This document shows positions 58,896 to 64,000 of a stretch of DNA of 64,000 nucleotides, one piece after another; the first letter of the stretch is position 1; the number at the start of each line of letters is the position of its first letter. Under the pieces are notes generated by a model. The model was not told where the DNA came from and did no database searches. It was given only the letters and a program-made list of their open reading frames with translations. The translations under genes and the position numbers were made by a program. This DNA is from UBA7477 sp045602925 (GTDB lineage Bacteria > Bacillota > Clostridia > Oscillospirales > Ruminococcaceae). The stretch spans positions 75,640 to 139,639 of the forward strand of contig JAZSCN010000027.1 in the NCBI GenBank assembly GCA_045602925.1, given 5' to 3'.

Positions 58896-60635
58896 TTAAA
58901 GACCTCTCTTAACGTATGTTGTGTGGAGAACGTGGTGTGCCTTTTCAGAACCAGGCTCACCGAAGTACTCGTTGTAGATAGCCTTGATAGCTGGGTTCTC
59001 GTGTGACTTTCTGATTGGCATAGCAGCGTCGATATCGTAAAGCACCTTAGCTCTGAGAGCACGGATATCAACAGTATTTCTGATGTATCCTGGCTGCTGT
59101 GGCTGTCCACCGCCGTTTACGCATCCGCCTGGGCAACCCATAATCTCGATGAAGTGGTAATCAGCTTCGCCACTTTCAACCTTCTTGAGAAGCTCCTTAG
59201 CGTTAGCAAGACCTGAAGCAACTGCAACCTTTACAGTCATACCAGCAACATCATAGGAAGCTTCCTTGATACCCTGTGTACCTCTTACATCAGTGAAGTC
59301 GAGAGCCTTAAGCTCTTCGCCTGTGAGTGTTTCAACAGCAGTTCTAAGAGCTGCTTCCATAACACCACCTGTTGCACCGAAGATAACAGCAGCACCTGTA
59401 GAAAGTCCGAGAGGCTCGTCAAACTTTTCGTCTGGAAGCTCTGTGAACTTGATACCAGCCTTGTCAATCATTCTGCCGAGTTCTCTAGTTGTGATAGAGT
59501 AGTCAACGTCAGGCATACCTGCAGCGTTTTCGTCATCTCTGCCGATTTCGAACTTCTTAGCAGTACATGGCATTACAGCAACAACTACGATATTCTTAGG
59601 GTCAAGACCCATCTTCTGAGCGTAGTATGTCTTTACTGTTGCGCCGAACATCTGCATTGGTGACTTACAAGATGAAAGGTTATCTGTAAGCTCTGGGAAG
59701 TAGTGCTCGCAGTACTTAACCCATCCTGGTGAGCAGGAAGTGATAAGTGGGAGCTTACCGCCGTTCTTTACTCTGTGGAGGAATTCTGTAGCTTCTTCCA
59801 TAATTGTAAGGTCAGCAGCAAAGTCTGTATCGAACACCTTATCGAAGCCGAGTCTTCTGAGAGCACAAGCCATCTTGCCTTCTACATCAGTACCGATTGG
59901 CATACCGAATGCTTCACCGAGGCCGGCTCTTACAGCAGGAGCTGTCTGAACAACAACTGTCTTTTCAGGGTCAGCGATTGCAGCAAAGATATCGTCGATA
60001 GATTCCTTTTCTCTAAGTGCGCCTGTAGGACAAACAGCGATACACTGGCCACAAGATACGCAAGATGTATCAGCGAGGCCCATTTCGAAGCTTGTACCGA
60101 TGATTGTCTTAAAGCCTCTTTCGTTAGCGCCGATAACGCCAACAGCCTGTACCTTTTCACATACAGCAGAGCAACGACGGCAGAGTATGCACTTACCGTT
60201 ATCTCTAATCATGTGAGCTGCGCTATCATCAAGCTCAAACTCAGTTCTAACGCCTGCAAATGCGTCTTCATCATCAACGCCGAGGTCACGGCAGAGCTTC
60301 TGGAGCTCACAGTTACCGCTTCTTACGCAGGAGAGACACTTCTTATCGTGGTTAGAAAGAATGAGCTGAAGTGTTGTCTTTCTTGACTCCAATACCTTTG
60401 GAGAATTTGTGAAAATTTCCATGCCCTCGTTAATTGGGTATACGCATGAAGCAACGAGGCTTCTTGCACCCTTGACCTCAACTACACAGATACGGCACGC
60501 GCCGATTTCGTTGATGTCCTTCAGAAAGCAAAGGGTTGGAATTTCGATGCCGGCGATTCTTGCAGCCTCAAGGATTGTAGAGCCCTTTGGAGCCTGAACA
60601 GGAACGCCGTTAATTTTAATATTAACCATATCCAT
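58896..60635 (-). CDS. hydA: [FeFe]-hydrogenase catalytic subunit (HydA, bifurcating type)
   Basis: The 579-residue protein reduces protons to H2. N-terminal [2Fe-2S] ligands are C36, C47, C50 and C64; a His-ligated cluster has H96, C100, C103 and C109; two [4Fe-4S] clusters use C149/152/155/159 and C192/195/198/202. The H-cluster motifs are TSCSPGW (299-305), MPCTAKKFE (355-363) and EIMGCPGGC (497-505). Together with HydB and HydC this makes the trimeric enzyme that couples NADH and reduced ferredoxin oxidation to H2 release. Last gene of the operon; GGAGG nine bases before ATG. Confidence 0.96.
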   Translation of the reverse strand: MDMVNIKINGVPVQAPKGSTILEAARIAGIEIPTLCFLKDINEIGACRICVVEVKGARSLVASCVYPINEGMEIFTNSPKVLESRKTTLQLILSNHDKKCLSCVRSGNCELQKLCRDLGVDDEDAFAGVRTEFELDDSAAHMIRDNGKCILCRRCSAVCEKVQAVGVIGANERGFKTIIGTSFEMGLADTSCVSCGQCIAVCPTGALREKESIDDIFAAIADPEKTVVVQTAPAVRAGLGEAFGMPIGTDVEGKMACALRRLGFDKVFDTDFAADLTIMEEATEFLHRVKNGGKLPLITSCSPGWVKYCEHYFPELTDNLSSCKSPMQMFGATVKTYYAQKMGLDPKNIVVVAVMPCTAKKFEIGRDDENAAGMPDVDYSITTRELGRMIDKAGIKFTELPDEKFDEPLGLSTGAAVIFGATGGVMEAALRTAVETLTGEELKALDFTDVRGTQGIKEASYDVAGMTVKVAVASGLANAKELLKKVESGEADYHFIEIMGCPGGCVNGGGQPQQPGYIRNTVDIRALRAKVLYDIDAAMPIRKSHENPAIKAIYNEYFGEPGSEKAHHVLHTTYVKRGL

Positions 60636-60652
60636 TATCTTTATCCTCCCAA

Positions 60653-62467
60653 TTACTTCTTCTCGATTGCGCCGAACTTACACTTTTCGATACAAGCGCC
60701 ACACTTTACGCACTTAGCTGTATCAATTGTGAGAGCCGGAAGCTTCTTGCCAGGTGCGATGTAATCTGTCTTTGTGATTGCGCCTGCAGGACACTGCTTA
60801 GCACACATACCGCATCCGATACACTTATCCTTGTCAATTGTGAAGGACAGGAGGTCCTTACATACGCCTGCTGGACACTTCTTGTCAACAACGTGAGCGA
60901 TATATTCATCTCTGAAGTTCTTGAGTGTTGAAAGAACAGGGTTTGGAGCTGTCTGTCCAAGACCACAGAGTGAGTTATCCTTGATGTAGTAGCAGAGCTT
61001 TTCGATTCTGTCGATATCCTCAAGTGTAGCCTGTCCCTTTGTAACCTTATCGAGAAGCTCGAGAAGTCTTCTTGTACCGATACGGCAAGGAGTACACTTA
61101 CCACATGATTCGTCAACTGTGAACTGGAGGAAGAACTTAGCGATGTCAACCATACAGTTGTCTTCGTCCATAACGATAAGTCCGCCGGAGCCCATCATAG
61201 AACCGATAGCAATGAGGTTATCGTAGTCGATTGGAACGTCGATGTTTTCAGCTGAGATACATCCGCCGGAAGGTCCACCTGTCTGAGCAGCCTTGAACTT
61301 CTTTCCGTTAGGAATACCGCCACCGATTTCCTCAACGATTTCTCTAAGAGTTGTACCCATTGGTACTTCTACGAGACCTGTATTGTTAATCTTTCCGCCG
61401 AGAGCGAATACCTTAGTACCCTTGGACTTTTCAGTACCCATAGATGTGAACCATTCAACGCCATTGAGAATAATCTGTGGAACGTTAGCGTAGGTTTCAA
61501 CGTTATTGAGAACTGTTGGTCTTTCAAAGAGACCCTTTTCAGCTGGGAATGGTGGACGTGGGCGTGGCTCACCTCTATTGCCTTCGATAGAAGTCATAAG
61601 AGCTGTTTCCTCACCACAAACGAACGCACCGGCACCGAGTCTGATACCGATATCAAAGTCAAAGCCTGAGCCGAAGATATCCTTACCGAGAAGTCCATAT
61701 TCGTGAGCCTGCTCGATAGCGATTTCAAGACGCTTTACAGCGATTGGGTACTCAGCACGAACGTATACGTAACCCTGAGTTGCGCCGATAGCGTAACCAG
61801 CGATTGCCATAGCTTCGATAAGAGCGTGTGGGTCGCCTTCGAGAACGGATCTGTCCATGAATGCGCCCGGGTCACCTTCGTCAGCGTTACAGCAAACATA
61901 CTTCTGTCCGCCGTCCTGAACGAGATTCTTAGCGAGCTGCCACTTACGGCCTGTTGGGAATCCTCCGCCGCCTCTACCTCTGAGTCCAGACTCGAGAATT
62001 GTATTAACAACGTCGTCTGGAGTCATCTCTGTAAGAACCTTACCGAGAGCTTCGTATCCTCTTGTACCGATATATTCTTCGATATCTTCAGGATTAATTA
62101 CACCACAGTTACGAAGTGCAATTCTCTTTTGCTTTCTGTAGAAGTCTGTGTCACCGATAGATGTAATCTTTTCGTCCTTAACTGTTTCATCATAAACGAG
62201 TCTTGTAACTATTCTACCCTTGAGGAGATGCTCAGTAACGATTTCCTCAACGTCGTCTTCCTTAATCATAGAGTAGAATGTGCCCTCTGGGTATACGATA
62301 GCGATAGGGCCGAGTGCGCAAAGTCCGTGGCAGCCTGTCTTTACAACCTGAACTTCGTTTTCGAGGCCATTCTTAGCCAGCTCGTAGTTCAGCTTGTCGA
62401 TAATAGCCTGACTTCCCGAAGAAGTACAGCCTGTTCCGCCGCAGACGAGAATGTGTGAACGATACAT
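60653..62467 (-). CDS. hydB: Hydrogenase diaphorase subunit HydB (NuoF-like)
   Basis: The 604-residue protein has an N-terminal thioredoxin-like [2Fe-2S] domain (CGGTGCTSSG, KTGCHGLC), the NuoF core with FMN and NADH motifs (LRGRGGGGFPTGRKW, CNADEGDPGAFMDR, CGEETALMTSIEG) and the cluster motif ESCGKCTPCRIGT. The C-terminus has a two-[4Fe-4S] ferredoxin domain (CIGCGMCAKQCP, CVKCGACIEKC). It is the site of electron bifurcation between NADH and ferredoxin. It starts 15 bases after its upstream neighbour. Confidence 0.95.
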   Translation of the reverse strand: MYRSHILVCGGTGCTSSGSQAIIDKLNYELAKNGLENEVQVVKTGCHGLCALGPIAIVYPEGTFYSMIKEDDVEEIVTEHLLKGRIVTRLVYDETVKDEKITSIGDTDFYRKQKRIALRNCGVINPEDIEEYIGTRGYEALGKVLTEMTPDDVVNTILESGLRGRGGGGFPTGRKWQLAKNLVQDGGQKYVCCNADEGDPGAFMDRSVLEGDPHALIEAMAIAGYAIGATQGYVYVRAEYPIAVKRLEIAIEQAHEYGLLGKDIFGSGFDFDIGIRLGAGAFVCGEETALMTSIEGNRGEPRPRPPFPAEKGLFERPTVLNNVETYANVPQIILNGVEWFTSMGTEKSKGTKVFALGGKINNTGLVEVPMGTTLREIVEEIGGGIPNGKKFKAAQTGGPSGGCISAENIDVPIDYDNLIAIGSMMGSGGLIVMDEDNCMVDIAKFFLQFTVDESCGKCTPCRIGTRRLLELLDKVTKGQATLEDIDRIEKLCYYIKDNSLCGLGQTAPNPVLSTLKNFRDEYIAHVVDKKCPAGVCKDLLSFTIDKDKCIGCGMCAKQCPAGAITKTDYIAPGKKLPALTIDTAKCVKCGACIEKCKFGAIEKK

Positions 62468-62482
62468 AATTCGTACTCCTCC

Positions 62483-62848
62483 TTACTTTACTGATGTGTA
62501 TTGTGTAACAACCTGACCGTTCTTAAGGTGCTTTTCAATAACTTCCTTAGCCTTGTCTGTTGTCATCTTAACATAGGTAACCTTTTCCTTGCCCGGCTCT
62601 GTGATTTCTACGATTGGTTCGTACTGGCAAAGACCGATACAGCCTGTCTGTGTTACTGTAATCTTGTCGCCGAGGCCTGCCTCTGCAACGCCTTCAACGA
62701 ATGCATTGAGAACAGGTCTAGCACCTGCTGCGATTCCGCATGTTGCCATTCCGACAACAACTCTGATGCCTTCAGCGTCTTCCTTACGGAAGCCAACCTT
62801 GCCCTGCATCTTTTCACGGATAGCCTTGAGCTCTTCCAAAGATTTCAT
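62483..62848 (-). CDS. Small [2Fe-2S] thioredoxin-like ferredoxin
   Basis: The 121-residue protein has the four-Cys pattern ATCGIAAGA...TQTGCIGLCQYEP, as in thioredoxin-like [2Fe-2S] ferredoxins, but the first pair has only one clear Cys (C in ATCGIA). Such small subunits are frequent in hydABC operons of Clostridia and Thermoanaerobacter. It may be an electron carrier or an extra subunit. Confidence 0.85.
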   Translation of the reverse strand: MKSLEELKAIREKMQGKVGFRKEDAEGIRVVVGMATCGIAAGARPVLNAFVEGVAEAGLGDKITVTQTGCIGLCQYEPIVEITEPGKEKVTYVKMTTDKAKEVIEKHLKNGQVVTQYTSVK

Positions 62849-62917
62849 TATAAATCCTCCATTCTCTTAAAGGTACGCTTTTATGCGCCCCTTACTTTTC
62901 TAATTATGCTTTTTAGG

Positions 62918-63475
62918 TTACAGGATTCTACCTGAGTCAACCTCTTCCTTATTAGAAGAAAGGTACTCCTTTATATACTCTGAGACCTCAGGAACATCAA
63001 AAGGCACGCCCTCGAGTACTTCTCTGAATTCTCTTGTATCCAATGTGAACTCCTTGTCGTCAACCCTGTAGTTATAAACAAAGTCAATATCTGCGTTCAA
63101 TGTGATTAATGCATGCATTGTACCTGTCATATCACCAAGCGGCATTCTGTCGATATTTGATATCTGGAAGGTAGCGGTTACCGTTGTACCGACGCCTTTT
63201 TCTGAGGTTATCGAAAATTCTCCGCCTGCGCTTTCTGCAGCAAGCTTCCAAAATGAAACCCCTAGTCCGACCTTTCTGGTAGTTCTTGTGGTATAAAACG
63301 GGTCGCACACAGCTTTGAGCTGCTCTGCGTCCATTCCACAGCCGTTATCGGCAATGACTATCCTCATAAGGTCTTTATCAAAATCGCTTTCAACCGTTAT
63401 TTCAATAAGACTGGCTCTAGCCTTGACGGAGTTTTGCGCAACGTCAAGCACATTGAGCGAAAGCTCTGTCATCAT
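62918..63475 (-). CDS. HATPase-domain protein of the hydrogenase operon
   Basis: The 185-residue protein is a lone GHKL ATPase domain with the N box (LDVAQNSVKA), the G1 box IADNGCGMD and GLGVSFWKLAAE/GVGTTVTATF. There is no dimerisation/phospho-acceptor His domain, so it is not a complete sensor kinase; it is more like an anti-sigma-type kinase. It overlaps hydC by one base. The same gene is found in hyd operons of other Clostridia. Role unknown, perhaps regulatory. Confidence 0.83.
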   Translation of the reverse strand: MMTELSLNVLDVAQNSVKARASLIEITVESDFDKDLMRIVIADNGCGMDAEQLKAVCDPFYTTRTTRKVGLGVSFWKLAAESAGGEFSITSEKGVGTTVTATFQISNIDRMPLGDMTGTMHALITLNADIDFVYNYRVDDKEFTLDTREFREVLEGVPFDVPEVSEYIKEYLSSNKEEVDSGRIL

Positions 63476-63969
63476 TAGCCCTTGTACTTAGCGATGATGT
63501 CTTCAACGTCCTTTACGGTAAGTCTACCATAAACGTCGTCGTTAACAGTAAGTACAGGTGCAAGTCCGCAAGCACCGATGCAACGGCAGTCAACGAGAGT
63601 GAACTTTCCATCCGGTGTAGTTTCTCCGCCCTTGATTCCAAGAACCTCGCTGAGCTTGTCGAAGATATCGCCTGAGCCCTTAACGTAGCAAGCTGTACCA
63701 AGACATACTGAGATTGTGTATTCTCCCTTTGGATAAAGTGAGAACTGGGAGTAGAATGTTACAACGCCATAGACTTTCTCCATTGAAATATCCATTTCAG
63801 TTGCAATAATCTTCTGCACTTCAATAGGCAAGTATCCGTAGATATCCTGTGCCTTCTGCAGAATAGGCATAAGTGCGCCCTTGTCAGATTTATGCTCTGC
63901 AATAACCTGACGCAGCAAAGCTTCCTGCTCTGCTGTTCCCTTGAATGGGATAGCTATGTTTTTAGCCAT
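63475..63969 (-). CDS. hydC: Hydrogenase subunit HydC (NuoE-like)
   Basis: The 164-residue protein has the NuoE [2Fe-2S] thioredoxin-like fold with CLGTACYVKG and VDCRCIGACGLAPV supplying four Cys ligands. It passes electrons between NADH diaphorase and the other clusters. GGAGG lies seven bases before the ATG. First visible gene of the hydrogenase operon; the promoter lies beyond the window. Confidence 0.94.
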   Translation of the reverse strand: MAKNIAIPFKGTAEQEALLRQVIAEHKSDKGALMPILQKAQDIYGYLPIEVQKIIATEMDISMEKVYGVVTFYSQFSLYPKGEYTISVCLGTACYVKGSGDIFDKLSEVLGIKGGETTPDGKFTLVDCRCIGACGLAPVLTVNDDVYGRLTVKDVEDIIAKYKG

Positions 63970-64000
63970 TTCAAAACCTCCTGTAATAATTTTATATGTA

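Noticed and set aside
61703..62458. 251-codon open frame antisense to hydB
   Set aside because: It is a shadow of codon usage in hydB; no ribosome site, and Cys/Ser-rich translation without family likeness.

Overview
The window reads as chromosomal DNA of a fibre-degrading, strictly anaerobic Clostridium-class Firmicute, most likely a Ruminococcus-type member of the Oscillospiraceae. The evidence is a trimeric electron-bifurcating [FeFe]-hydrogenase operon with a hydE maturase elsewhere, a cellobiose phosphorylase, a lipoprotein GH26 mannanase beside a GH95 enzyme, a CE2-like esterase, CotH and polysaccharide deacetylase lipoproteins with poly-threonine linkers, and AT-rich promoters of the TTGACA-17-TATAAT type. 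No rRNA, tRNA, CRISPR or prophage was seen.

Layout. 1-1140: right-hand end of a small peptide cassette (45-aa precursor, HprK-like kinase, start of a PqqD-like protein), here read as a lasso-peptide (paeninodin-like) cluster cut by the window edge. 1188-6458: FAD oxidoreductase, the c-di-AMP pair cdaR/cdaA, and a cysteine desulfurase with a DUF3343 partner. 6621-14783: P-type ATPase, EF-G-like GTPase, a NAD synthetase whose glutaminase active site looks destroyed, and two uncharacterised genes. 14871-21645: a TraB/GumN lipoprotein and two ABC-2 exporter operons. 21897-25662: a three-gene lipoprotein operon (SGNH esterase, deacetylase, CotH). 25779-25855: a GC-rich cloverleaf-shaped inverted repeat. 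25927-30276: dusB-rsmI-rimI-tsaD-hydE. 30330-35362: HtrA protease, a radical SAM protein, acpP, aroE-aroK, a YkgJ-type protein and spoVAC. 35417-44498: glycan genes (GH26, GH95, GH94, mutarotase) with arsC-like and dtd. 44650-47608: membrane protein, acpS, nnrE/D fusion, lipoprotein.

47675-55521 is the most accessory part: six secreted-protein genes on the minus strand. Two are paralogous Thr-linker lipoproteins at the flanks. The four between them have unrelated front ends but nearly identical tails (ADEP repeats, a TG-containing hydrophobic segment, KKNK). A deletion derivative of an IS3-family element has split one terminator hairpin of the array. Several LacI/CcpA-like operators lie upstream of three of the genes.

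55819-57960 is a phenylalanine-attenuated operon (28-codon Phe-rich leader, DAHP synthase, prephenate dehydratase), followed by a composite palindromic intergenic element. 58249-63969 holds a nitroreductase and the hydrogenase operon hydC-HATPase-2Fe2S protein-hydB-hydA.

Best candidates for something new are the truncated lasso-type cluster, the NadE with a lost glutaminase triad, the cloverleaf element, the shared-tail secreted-protein array, and the phe attenuator with its alternative pairing. All functional calls rest on reading the sequence and on remembered family features; no database search was run.
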